Assembly (NCBI GenBank): GCA_902597515.1
Contig: CACJYB010000006.1
Location: forward strand, 1-44,454
DNA from: an uncultured Pelagibacteraceae bacterium
GTDB lineage: Bacteria; Pseudomonadota; Alphaproteobacteria; Pelagibacterales; Pelagibacteraceae
Direction: 5' to 3'
Length of the DNA stretch: 44,454 nt
Numbering within the stretch: the stretch's first letter is position 1; every line of letters starts with the position of its first letter. The notes below the pieces were generated by a model. It worked only from the letters and a program-made list of their open reading frames with translations. It was not told where the DNA came from and did no database searches. Positions 32,990 to 41,070 of this stretch are shown piece after piece. A program made the translations under genes and the position numbers.

Positions 32990-33931
32990 TTATAAAGGTA
33001 AGAAACTTGTATCTACAGCTCCTCCTGGAGTTCCCATTCCTTTTAGGAAACCATCAAGATTACCACTTTCCATAGATGCTTTTGTTTCTTCTGGAGTTAA
33101 GAATTTGAAACCACTTAAAGTGTCTTTCATATCCGCAACTGTCATTTCAGAAGCTTTCGCCATTGAATTCATGTCAGATTTACCAGCTTTGTATCTTGCA
33201 TTAGCTTCATGAGTAACTTCGATGAAAGTTCTTAACATACCTGGGTTTTCTTTCATGAATTTATCTGTAACAGAAGTGATATCTATACCTAAGATACCAG
33301 CTGCTCTAGCTTCATCTACAGTTAATAATCTTGATCCAACTGCAGTTGCTGCTTTGATAGAATTACCACCAAATAAACATGCCATTACAACATCACCGCT
33401 TACTAATGCAGCAGCACCTTCTTCTGGGTCCATTTGAATAATGTCCATTTTACCTCTGTCAGCACCAACAACTTTCATACTTTCATCAAAAACGTATTCA
33501 GCCATTGTTCCTAATGGAACAGCAACTTTTTTACCTTCTAATTCAGTAGCGTTTGCTTTTGTAATTCCAGAAGCGTTAGATGTAACACAAGTAGTTCCAC
33601 CCATTCCGTATTCCATAGCAATATCAACTAATTTGATAGGTGCATTAGATTTTACAGCATTGATAAAAGGTACTAATCCTTGTGAGTAAGAAATATCGAT
33701 ATCTCCTGCTAACATTGCATCAGTCATTGCTCCACCATTAGTGAAATTTGTCCATTTTACTGGAACACCAAGAGCTTTAGCAAAATTCTTTTTCTGCATG
33801 TCTTCTAAATTTGGGCTTGGCCATTCTAGAAAGTATGCAACTCTAACTTCATTTGCAGCTGAATTAGCAACTGAAATTGATAGGTTAAGTGCAAAAATAG
33901 ATCCTAGAATAAAACTTAGTATTTTTTTCAT
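32990..33931 (-). CDS. tauA: TauA-like ABC substrate-binding protein
   Basis: This 313-residue periplasmic protein starts MKKILSFILGSIFALNLSIS with cleavage near ANSA. The mature type II binding fold shows VRVAYFLEWPSPNLEDMQKK, GGAMTDAMLAGDIDISYSQG, GKKVAVPLGTMAEYVFDESM and IIQMDPEEGAAALVSGDVVM, matching TauA/SsuA/nitrate-type proteins. It is the first gene of the operon, divergent from the transaminase gene by 181 nt. Taurine is the leading ligand guess given the transaminase and alanine dehydrogenase opposite; other sulfonates or amines remain possible. Confidence 0.88.
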   Translation of the reverse strand: MKKILSFILGSIFALNLSISVANSAANEVRVAYFLEWPSPNLEDMQKKNFAKALGVPVKWTNFTNGGAMTDAMLAGDIDISYSQGLVPFINAVKSNAPIKLVDIAMEYGMGGTTCVTSNASGITKANATELEGKKVAVPLGTMAEYVFDESMKVVGADRGKMDIIQMDPEEGAAALVSGDVVMACLFGGNSIKAATAVGSRLLTVDEARAAGILGIDITSVTDKFMKENPGMLRTFIEVTHEANARYKAGKSDMNSMAKASEMTVADMKDTLSGFKFLTPEETKASMESGNLDGFLKGMGTPGGAVDTSFLPL

Positions 33932-34112
33932 TTATTCCCCTATGTTTAATTAATTAAATTCTGGATATTTAAATTCAAATTGTCTCCGAAGTAAAACAAA
34001 AAAGAAAGTTTATACAATCATTGGTTGTGTCAATAATGTGGTAGTTAATCCATTTATTTTAGTCTAAAGAGGCTTTAAGATTAAATTAAAATATTTTTAG
34101 AAAGAAATTTTT

Positions 34113-35459
34113 ATGAGCACACAAAATAAAACAGCAATTCCAAATTCTTTAAATGAACACTGGATGCCATTTACATCTAATAAAGACTTTAAAGAGAACC
34201 CAAGATTAATTGTTGAAGCAAAGGGTGTGTATTTAAAAAACCATCAAGGTCAAACACAGATTGATGCAAGCTCAGGATTATTTTGTAATCCTTTAGGTCA
34301 TGGTAGAGAAGAAATTATTGAAGCCATAACAAATCAATTGAAAACTTTAGATTATTGTCAACCTTTCCAACAAGGATTTGGTGGATCATTTGAATTAGCG
34401 ACTAGAATTTCAAAACATACTCCAGGAAACCTTAATAGAATGTTTTATACTATTTGTGGTTCAACTGCTGTTGAAACTGCAATTAAAATTGCAATCGCTT
34501 ATCACAGAGCAAGAGGAGATAGTCAAAGATTTAGATTTGTTGGTAGAGAAAGAGGTTACCATGGAATGAATATTGGTGCGACCTCTGTTGGAGGAATGGT
34601 TAATAACGTAAAAACTTTTGCAAGTGTTTTAATGCCAGGTGTTGTTCATATGAGACACACACACTTACCAGAACATAAATTTGTAAGTGGTCAACCTGAA
34701 ACAGGTGTTGAGTTAGCAGAAGATTTAGAAAGAATTTGTATGAACTTTGGAGCTGAAAATATAGCAGCTTGTATTGTTGAACCTATTGCAGGATCAACAG
34801 GTACTTTGGTTCCACCAAAAGGATACTTACAAAGATTAAGAGAAATTTGTGACAAACACGGAATACTTTTAATTTTTGATGAAGTAATCACTGGATGGGG
34901 AAGAACTGGATCTCCATTTGCATCTCAAGAGTATGGAGTAACTCCAGACATGATGACTATGGCAAAAGCTACTACAAACGGTATAAGTCCGATGGGAGTT
35001 GTTGCGTGTAAAGAAGATATTTATGATGCTATTGCAGAAAATGCTCCTAAAGGAACAATCGAATTGTTCCATGGATACACTTATTCAGGAATTCCAATTT
35101 CTGTAGCTGCCGGATTAGCTGTACAAGACATCATTGAAAAAGATGATATTTTCAATAGAGCTAAAAATTTAGCACCGTATTTCCAAGAGGGTTTAATGTC
35201 TTTAAAAGATATCGATGTTGTTGATAACATTAGAGGATACGGAATGATGGGTGGTATAGATATTGTTATGGACAAAAAACCAGGTGCAGCAGGATTTACT
35301 TGTTTCAAACACTGTTATGAAGCTGGAGTAAATTTCAAAGCTACAGGTGATTGTTTAATCATTGCTCCAATGTTTATTTGTGAAAAAAAACATATTGATG
35401 AGATTATTGAAAAACTTCGAACTGGAATAACAAATTACGCAAAAAGTAAAAAGAATTAA
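34113..35459 (+). CDS. tpa: Class III omega-amino acid/taurine:pyruvate aminotransferase
   Basis: This 448-residue fold-type I PLP enzyme has PLP lysine K285 in MMTMAKATTNGISPMG and the aspartate in LLIFDEVITGWGRTG (252-266). The N-terminal LNEHWMPFTSNKDF is characteristic of omega-amino acid:pyruvate transaminases. These convert taurine, beta-alanine or similar amines with pyruvate to an aldehyde plus alanine. The alanine dehydrogenase 9 nt downstream would regenerate pyruvate, and a TauABC-type importer is divergent, which together favour taurine. Sequence alone does not separate taurine from beta-alanine use, so the gene symbol is provisional. Confidence 0.8.
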   Translation: MSTQNKTAIPNSLNEHWMPFTSNKDFKENPRLIVEAKGVYLKNHQGQTQIDASSGLFCNPLGHGREEIIEAITNQLKTLDYCQPFQQGFGGSFELATRISKHTPGNLNRMFYTICGSTAVETAIKIAIAYHRARGDSQRFRFVGRERGYHGMNIGATSVGGMVNNVKTFASVLMPGVVHMRHTHLPEHKFVSGQPETGVELAEDLERICMNFGAENIAACIVEPIAGSTGTLVPPKGYLQRLREICDKHGILLIFDEVITGWGRTGSPFASQEYGVTPDMMTMAKATTNGISPMGVVACKEDIYDAIAENAPKGTIELFHGYTYSGIPISVAAGLAVQDIIEKDDIFNRAKNLAPYFQEGLMSLKDIDVVDNIRGYGMMGGIDIVMDKKPGAAGFTCFKHCYEAGVNFKATGDCLIIAPMFICEKKHIDEIIEKLRTGITNYAKSKKN

Positions 35460-35468
35460 TTTTCATTT

Positions 35469-36587
35469 ATGAAAATTGGAGTTCCGAAAGAAATAAAACC
35501 ACAAGAAAATAGAATTGGTTTAACACCAGATAGTGTCAAAACTTTAGTTTCAGAAGGTCATGAGGTTTTAGTTGAAAATAATGGTGGATTTGAAGCTGGT
35601 TTTGAGAATGATCAATATATAAAAGCTGGAGCTAAAATTGCTGATACCGCAGCTGATATTTTTAATGATGCAGAAATAATTGTTAAAGTTAAAGAACCTC
35701 AAAAAGTAGAAGTTGATATGATTAGAGAAAATCAGATTGTATATACCTATCTACATTTAGCAGCTGCGAAAGAATTAACTGAAGGATTAATTAAATCTAA
35801 AAGTATTAATATTGCTTACGAAACAGTTACCGATGATAATGGAAGATTGCCTTTGCTTGCACCTATGAGTGCAGTTGCAGGAAGAATGTCAGTGCAAGCT
35901 GGTGCTCATTGCTTGGAGAAAAATCAAAGTGGAAGAGGTTTGTTGCTAGGGGGTGCGCCAGGTGTAACAGGCGGAACAGTAGTTATATTGGGTGGAGGAG
36001 TTGTTGGAGAAAATGCTGCAGTGATTGCAACTGGTATGCAAGCAAAAGTTCATATTGTAGATAAATCTGAAGCTCGATTAAAACAACTTGTTGAAATGTT
36101 TGGAGATAAAATTATTCCTGAACAAAGTGATAAAACAGATTTAAATAAATTAGTTGCTGAGGCAGATTTATTAGTTGGCGGAGTATTAATTCCAGGTGCA
36201 GAAGCCCCAAAATTAATCACTAAAGAAATGATCAAAACGATGAAAAGAGGTTCTGTAATTGTTGATGTTGCTATAGATCAGGGAGGATGCGTAGAAACTA
36301 GTAAACCTACAACACACGGTGATCCAACTTATATAGTTGATGACGTAGTTCATTACTGTGTAGCAAATATGCCAGGTGGTGTACCTAGAACATCTACATT
36401 GGCATTGAATAATGCAACCTTACCTTTTTTAGTTAAACTAGCTAACAAAGGTTATCAAAAAGCATTAAGTGACGATAAAAACTTTTTAGCAGGGTTAAAT
36501 GTTCATAAAGGTCAAGTAACATACAAAGCTGTTGCTGATGTATTTGGACATAATTTCGTAGAACCTGGAGAAGCTATCAAACATTAG
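35469..36587 (+). CDS. ald: Alanine dehydrogenase
   Basis: This 372-residue protein has the full alanine dehydrogenase pattern: MKIGVPKEIKPQENRIGLTP at the start, TYLHLAAAKELT with the substrate-binding lysine/histidine region, the GGGVVGENAA dinucleotide loop, and MPGGVPRTSTLALNNATLPF near the end. It interconverts alanine and pyruvate plus ammonia with NAD. Placed 9 nt after the transaminase, it recycles pyruvate as amino acceptor and releases ammonium, the known partnership in taurine degradation. It leads into the FAD dehydrogenase after 2 nt. Confidence 0.95.
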   Translation: MKIGVPKEIKPQENRIGLTPDSVKTLVSEGHEVLVENNGGFEAGFENDQYIKAGAKIADTAADIFNDAEIIVKVKEPQKVEVDMIRENQIVYTYLHLAAAKELTEGLIKSKSINIAYETVTDDNGRLPLLAPMSAVAGRMSVQAGAHCLEKNQSGRGLLLGGAPGVTGGTVVILGGGVVGENAAVIATGMQAKVHIVDKSEARLKQLVEMFGDKIIPEQSDKTDLNKLVAEADLLVGGVLIPGAEAPKLITKEMIKTMKRGSVIVDVAIDQGGCVETSKPTTHGDPTYIVDDVVHYCVANMPGGVPRTSTLALNNATLPFLVKLANKGYQKALSDDKNFLAGLNVHKGQVTYKAVADVFGHNFVEPGEAIKH

Positions 36588-36589
36588 AA

Positions 36590-39034
36590 ATGGAAAAAAA
36601 CTATCCTTCAAGCGCAAAGGTAGTTGTAATAGGGGGTGGCGTTGCTGGCACTTCTTGTGCTTATCACTTAGCTAAATTTGGCTGGAAAGATGTTGTTTTA
36701 TTAGAAAGAGATCAATTAACATCAGGTACAACTTGGCATGCTGCAGGATTAATAGGTCAATTAGGAGCTACTTCTACTATAACTAAATTAAGAAAATATT
36801 CTTTAGATCTTTACAAAGAGTTAGAAAAAACAACAGGTTTATCAACTGGTCTTAAACAAAATGGAGCAATAACAGTTGCCTCATCTAAAGAAAGGATGCA
36901 GGAGTTGTTAAGGCAAGCTACAACTGCACAACTTTCTAATGTTGAGGTAGAAGTTTTAAACAAAGAAAGAATAAAAGAATTATATCCAGTAGTAAAAAAC
37001 GAAGATCTAGTTGGTGGTGTTTATATGCCTAAAGATGGTCAGGCAGATCCTGTTGGAGTTACCAATGTATTGGCTAAAGCGGCTAGAATGTTGGGTGTTC
37101 AAATATTTGAGAAGACAACAGTAAAAAAAATTTTATTAAAAAATAAACGAATATGTGGTGTTGAAATTTCTCAAGGAAAAATTGATTGTGAATATGTAGT
37201 TTTAGCTACAGGAATGTGGTCTAGACAAATTGGAGAAGATATTGATGTTAGTGTTCCGCTATATCCTAATGAGCACTTCTATGTGATTACGGAGCCAATG
37301 AAAGATCTTCCAAAAGATTTACCTGTTTTGAGGGATTACAATGCTTGTCTTTATTTAAAAGAAGATGCTGGAAAAATGTTAGTTGGAATTTTCGAACCTA
37401 ATGCAAAACCTGCTTTTAAAAATAGTGGAAGAGTTCCTGATGATTTTTCGTTTGGAGAATTTCCTGATGATTTTGATCATTTTGAACCTTACCTTGAGAA
37501 ATCTTTTTATAGACTCCCAATGTTAGAAAACGCAGGTATAAGAAAGTTTTTTTCAGGTCCTGAATCATTCACACCTGATACACAGTATTTACTTGGGGAA
37601 ACACCAGAAGTAAAAAACCTTTATACGTGTTGTGGTTTCAATAGTATTGGAATAGCAAGTTCTGGAGGAGCAGGAAGAGTAACAGCTGAATGGATGATTA
37701 ACGGTCATATAAATGAGGATTTATTTTCTTTAGATATAAAAAGATTTCAAAAGTTTCATTCATCTAAAAAATTTATCATGGATAGGGTTACTGAAACATT
37801 AGGGGATTTATATGGTATGCATTGGCCGTATAAACAACATACAACTTCAAGAAACGAAAAATTATTACCTTATCACGAAGAATTAAAAAAAGCTGGTGCA
37901 TGTTTTGGTGTAGCAGGAGGGTTTGAAAGACCTATGTGGTATTCTTTGAATGGACATAAACCAGATTACAAACATAGTTTTAACTATCAAAATTGGTATC
38001 CATCAGCAAAACATGAAACAATAAATGCTAGAAAAAATGTTGGACTTTTTGATTTTTCAACTTTTTCTAAATTTGATTTAAAAGGTGAGAAAGTTCATAG
38101 CTATTTACAAAAAATTTGCACAGCTAACATTAAAAATGAAATTGGCAAATCTACCTATACTCACATGTTAAATGAGGACGGTGGTATTGAAACAGATGTA
38201 ACAGTTGTTTGTATTCATAAAAACTATTTTAGAATAGTTAGTTCAGCAGCAACTAGAGAAAGAGATAAATTTCATATTTTAAAATATTTATCTGAAGATG
38301 TTAAATTTATTGATGTCACAGAAGAGATTTGCTGTCTTGGTTTATTTGGTCCTAAAAGTAGAGACATGATTCAAAAAATTAGTGACGAAGATTATTCACC
38401 AGAAAATTTTCAATTTGGATCAGGGAAAAATGTATTGATTAAGAGTATTAAAGTTTGGGCACAAAGAATATCTTATGTGGGTGAACTTGGCTTTGAATTA
38501 TATGTAAATAAAAACGATGCATTGGATTTATATAAAATTTTAACTAGTGAAGGCAAAAACTTTGGCTTATCTCATTGCGGTATGCATGCAATGGATATAA
38601 TGAGAATGGAAAGTGGTTTTTTACATTGGGGCCATGATATTTCACCAGAAGAAAATCAGTATCAAGCAGGTTTACAATTTGCAATTAGTTATAAAAAAAA
38701 TGTTAATTTTATAGGTAAAAATGCCTTGTTAAAAATTAAAGATAAACCATTAGATAAAAGAATAATAATGTTTACTCTTAAGGATAGCAAACCTGGAGCA
38801 CCTTTATTGCTACATGAAGAGCCTATTTATTTAGATGATAAAATCATTGGAAGAACAACTTCAGGAAATTATTCATTCTGCTTTGATAAAAATTTATCTT
38901 TTGGTTATGTTAATTCAGGAAATACAGTAGAAACACTTAGAGATAAAAATTTGTTCATAGAGGTTGAGAAGATCAAATACCCAATCGAAATTCTTTCAAA
39001 ACCACTAAATACAAAAGATTTTAGAAAAATTTAG
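36590..39034 (+). CDS. Dimethylglycine/sarcosine dehydrogenase-like FAD oxidoreductase with GcvT domain
   Basis: This 814-residue protein begins with a Rossmann FAD site VVVIGGGVAGTSCAYHL (11-27) and the TSGTTWHAAGL motif in which H50 is the covalent flavin histidine of dimethylglycine dehydrogenases. A DAO fold extends to about 390. An FAO linker and GcvT-like folate-binding domain follow (WAQRISYVGELGFELYV, HCGMHAMDIMRMESGFLHWG). It should oxidise an N-methyl group and pass the carbon to tetrahydrofolate. Next to a transaminase and TauABC importer, N-methyltaurine is a reasonable candidate besides dimethylglycine and sarcosine. Confidence 0.88.
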   Translation: MEKNYPSSAKVVVIGGGVAGTSCAYHLAKFGWKDVVLLERDQLTSGTTWHAAGLIGQLGATSTITKLRKYSLDLYKELEKTTGLSTGLKQNGAITVASSKERMQELLRQATTAQLSNVEVEVLNKERIKELYPVVKNEDLVGGVYMPKDGQADPVGVTNVLAKAARMLGVQIFEKTTVKKILLKNKRICGVEISQGKIDCEYVVLATGMWSRQIGEDIDVSVPLYPNEHFYVITEPMKDLPKDLPVLRDYNACLYLKEDAGKMLVGIFEPNAKPAFKNSGRVPDDFSFGEFPDDFDHFEPYLEKSFYRLPMLENAGIRKFFSGPESFTPDTQYLLGETPEVKNLYTCCGFNSIGIASSGGAGRVTAEWMINGHINEDLFSLDIKRFQKFHSSKKFIMDRVTETLGDLYGMHWPYKQHTTSRNEKLLPYHEELKKAGACFGVAGGFERPMWYSLNGHKPDYKHSFNYQNWYPSAKHETINARKNVGLFDFSTFSKFDLKGEKVHSYLQKICTANIKNEIGKSTYTHMLNEDGGIETDVTVVCIHKNYFRIVSSAATRERDKFHILKYLSEDVKFIDVTEEICCLGLFGPKSRDMIQKISDEDYSPENFQFGSGKNVLIKSIKVWAQRISYVGELGFELYVNKNDALDLYKILTSEGKNFGLSHCGMHAMDIMRMESGFLHWGHDISPEENQYQAGLQFAISYKKNVNFIGKNALLKIKDKPLDKRIIMFTLKDSKPGAPLLLHEEPIYLDDKIIGRTTSGNYSFCFDKNLSFGYVNSGNTVETLRDKNLFIEVEKIKYPIEILSKPLNTKDFRKI

Positions 39035-39083
39035 TTAATTTTAATTTTATTGTATTTAAGTTAATTAGCTGGTTAAATAAACT

Positions 39084-39293
39084 GTGAAAAAAAACGATCA
39101 AGATACATCATTATTTAATACTGATATTGCTAAAAATAAAGATTTTGAAGTAGATAAGATTAAAACTACTAATGTAAATATTTTACTAAACAGAGTTCGA
39201 TTAGATCAAAAAAAAACTCTAAAAAAAAGAATTGTTTTTTCAATTATTTTAGCTGGTTTAGTTAGCTCATTAGCTATTTATTTTATTATTTAG
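39084..39293 (+). CDS. Small tail-anchored membrane protein, paralogue of family A
   Basis: This 69-residue protein begins with GTG and has a polar N-terminus, then TNVNILLNRVRLDQKKTLKK and a C-terminal hydrophobic helix (RIVFSIILAGLVSSLAIYFI). The middle motif N-V-x-x-L-x-x-R followed by KK and KKR matches the protein at 28974-29171. It lies alone between the FAD dehydrogenase and tRNA-Met. Function unknown; the topology suggests the N-terminus is in the cytoplasm. Confidence 0.55.
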   Translation: MKKNDQDTSLFNTDIAKNKDFEVDKIKTTNVNILLNRVRLDQKKTLKKRIVFSIILAGLVSSLAIYFII

Positions 39294-39319
39294 TTTAGAA
39301 TTTGATTAAAAAAAGTTTA

Positions 39320-39347
39320 TTGAAACAATAAAGATTTATATTATAAA
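39320..39347 (+). promoter_or_regulatory. Candidate promoter of tRNA-Met
   Basis: TTGAAA (39320-39325) and TATAAA (39342-39347) are separated by 16 nt, and a transcript would begin about 8-10 nt before the tRNA. It may also serve the phosphoribosyltransferase gene 6 nt behind the tRNA. Confidence 0.45.
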
Positions 39348-39362
39348 CCATTTATCGATTTA

Positions 39363-39439
39363 GGCGGGGTAGCTCAGTTGGTTAGAGCGCGGGACTCATA
39401 AGCCCGAGGTCAGTGGTTCGATCCCACTTCCCGCTACCA
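39363..39439 (+). tRNA. tRNA-Met (elongator), anticodon CAT
   Basis: This 77-nt gene has encoded CCA. The D arm is GCTC/GAGC, the anticodon CAT is at 39397-39399 in loop CTCATAA, and the T arm is AGTGG/CCACT with TTCGATC. The acceptor stem GGCGGGG pairs with TCCCGCT and includes a G1-U72 and a G7-U66 wobble. It has a paired 1-72 position and starts GGCGGGGTAGC, as elongator tRNA-Met in alphaproteobacteria does, rather than the initiator. The anticodon stem has an A31-G39 mismatch next to the loop. Confidence 0.93.
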
Positions 39440-39445
39440 AAAATT

Positions 39446-39964
39446 ATGAAAGATATTTATATAACTTGGGAAGATTATCATAAAAAGATAGAGCAATTAG
39501 CTAAAAAAATTCATGATGATAATTTAAAATTTAATCAAATAATTTGTATTGCAAAAGGTGGATTAAGAGTTGGAGATATTTTTAGTAGACTTTTTAATGT
39601 CCCTCTAGCTATCTTATCTGTTGAGTCTTATCATGGTGATAGTGATGATATAAAAAATCAACAAGGACAGTTTACTTTTTCAAGAGATTTAGCAAAAACT
39701 ACTCCAAATTTGGGATCGCATGTTTTATTAGTTGATGATTTAGCTGATTCTGGAAAAACTTTAATAAAAAGTATTAAATGGTTAGAACATTTTTATGGTT
39801 TTTATTTTGATGAAAAAATTAAAACTGCAGTTTTATGGCATAAATCAACTTCAAAATTTAAACCTGATTATTCTGTAGATTACTTAAAAGATTCTCCTTG
39901 GATACATATGCCTTTTGAGAAATACGAAACTACAAATATTAAAGATTTTAAGTTTGAAAAATAA
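39446..39964 (+). CDS. Purine phosphoribosyltransferase (xanthine/hypoxanthine Gpt-like)
   Basis: This 172-residue type I phosphoribosyltransferase has the PRPP loop VLLVDDLADSGKTL near residue 98 and the early IICIAKGGLRVGDIFSRL pyrophosphate-loop strand. It would convert xanthine, hypoxanthine or guanine plus PRPP to the nucleotide. The ATG at 39446 is chosen because upstream in-frame codons lie inside the tRNA. The gene starts 6 nt after the tRNA and is convergent with guaC. The split among xanthine, hypoxanthine and guanine use is not decidable from the sequence. Confidence 0.8.
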   Translation: MKDIYITWEDYHKKIEQLAKKIHDDNLKFNQIICIAKGGLRVGDIFSRLFNVPLAILSVESYHGDSDDIKNQQGQFTFSRDLAKTTPNLGSHVLLVDDLADSGKTLIKSIKWLEHFYGFYFDEKIKTAVLWHKSTSKFKPDYSVDYLKDSPWIHMPFEKYETTNIKDFKFEK

Positions 39965-39965
39965 A

Positions 39966-41000
39966 TTATTTAATTAAACTATCATTAAATTGATTGGATA
40001 CTCTAACGAAAGTTGTGCATTTGCTTAATTGTTTAAGTGAAGGAGCGCCAACATAAGTGCAGCTACTTCTTACACCACCAAGAATATTTAAAATAGTATC
40101 GTTTATTTTACCTCTATATTTTACTCTTACTTTTCTTCCTTCACTACTTCGATAATCTGATAGACCACCATAGTGTTTTTTATTTGCAACTTCAGAACTA
40201 GATCCATAAAACTCTATATATTTTTCTCCATTAACTTTAACAATTTTACCATTTCCCTCATCATGTCCTGCAAGCATACCGCCAAGCATTACAAAATCTG
40301 CTCCACCTCCAAAACCTTTAGCAACATCACCAGGACAAGTACATCCACCATCTGCAATTACATGTGCACCAAGTCCATGAGCAGCATCAGCACATTCGAT
40401 TACTGCACTTAATTGCGGATAACCAACTCCAGTTTGAATTCTTGTAGTACAAACACTTCCAGGTCCAATACCAACTTTAACGATGTCTGCTCCACTTAGA
40501 ACTAATTCTTGAGTCATATCAGCTGTTACAACATTACCTGCGATTATTGTTTTAGTTGGGTATTTATCTCTTACTGATTTAATAAAATTGGTAAAATGTT
40601 CTGTGTACCCATTTGCAACATCAATACAAATAAATTTAAAAAAATTAAATTCTTTTAATACCTTATCTAAATTTTGAAAATCTTCTTTTTTGATACCAAC
40701 ACTAAGTGCGATATTAGGAAAGATTTTTTTAATATTTTTATTTTGTTTAAGTTTTTTAATATCATGTTGTTTTGTTAATGATGTAATCATTCCATATTCA
40801 TTTAATTTTTCAGCAACACCTAATTCTCCAACACCATCCATATTTGCTGCCATTATTGGAATACCTGACCATTCATTCTTGCTATATTTGAATCTATATG
40901 TTCGTAGAAGATTTACGTCCTTACGACTTTTTAATGTACTTCTTTTAGGTCTAAACAGTACATCTGAATAATCTAACTTAAGCTCTTCCTCAATTCTCAT
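39966..41000 (-). CDS. guaC: GMP reductase
   Basis: This 344-residue protein is of the IMPDH/GMPR superfamily without CBS domains. Landmarks are LDYSDVLFRPKRSTLKSR at the start, PIMAANMDGVG, the catalytic-cysteine loop GIGPGSVCTTR, VIADGGCTCPGDVAKGFGGG and the flap region YRSSEGRKV. Absence of CBS domains and the MAANMDGVG form favour GMP reductase (GMP to IMP with NADPH) over IMP dehydrogenase. A DnaA box and TATAAT lie in its upstream region. It works with the neighbouring phosphoribosyltransferases in purine interconversion. Confidence 0.88.
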   Translation of the reverse strand: MRIEEELKLDYSDVLFRPKRSTLKSRKDVNLLRTYRFKYSKNEWSGIPIMAANMDGVGELGVAEKLNEYGMITSLTKQHDIKKLKQNKNIKKIFPNIALSVGIKKEDFQNLDKVLKEFNFFKFICIDVANGYTEHFTNFIKSVRDKYPTKTIIAGNVVTADMTQELVLSGADIVKVGIGPGSVCTTRIQTGVGYPQLSAVIECADAAHGLGAHVIADGGCTCPGDVAKGFGGGADFVMLGGMLAGHDEGNGKIVKVNGEKYIEFYGSSSEVANKKHYGGLSDYRSSEGRKVRVKYRGKINDTILNILGGVRSSCTYVGAPSLKQLSKCTTFVRVSNQFNDSLIK

Positions 41001-41038
41001 CGGTTATTAAGTTATAATCATAAATATTAATTTCAAAC

Positions 41039-41058
41039 ATTATATGGCCTGTGGATAA
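41039..41058 (-). promoter_or_regulatory. guaC promoter region: consensus DnaA box next to a TATAAT -10
   Basis: On the minus strand TTATCCACA (41058-41050) matches the DnaA box consensus exactly and stands 5 nt upstream of TATAAT (41044-41039), about 40 nt before the guaC ATG. DnaA bound here would cover the promoter. A -35 element is not clear. Confidence 0.45.
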
Positions 41059-41070
41059 GTTTTTTGCTTT

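Noticed and set aside
34009-34033. TTGACA with TATAAA on the minus strand ahead of tauA
   Set aside because: The -35 is perfect but the spacer is only 13 nt, too short for a standard promoter, so I did not list it.
39313-39335. Short TTTATTG/CAATAAA hairpin before tRNA-Met
   Set aside because: It has a T run only in minus orientation, no gene ends there on that strand, and it overlaps the likely tRNA promoter; probably chance.
39413-39445. Upstream in-frame start for the phosphoribosyltransferase
   Set aside because: The extra 11 codons lie mostly inside the 3' part of tRNA-Met; the ATG at 39446 right after the tRNA is the natural start.
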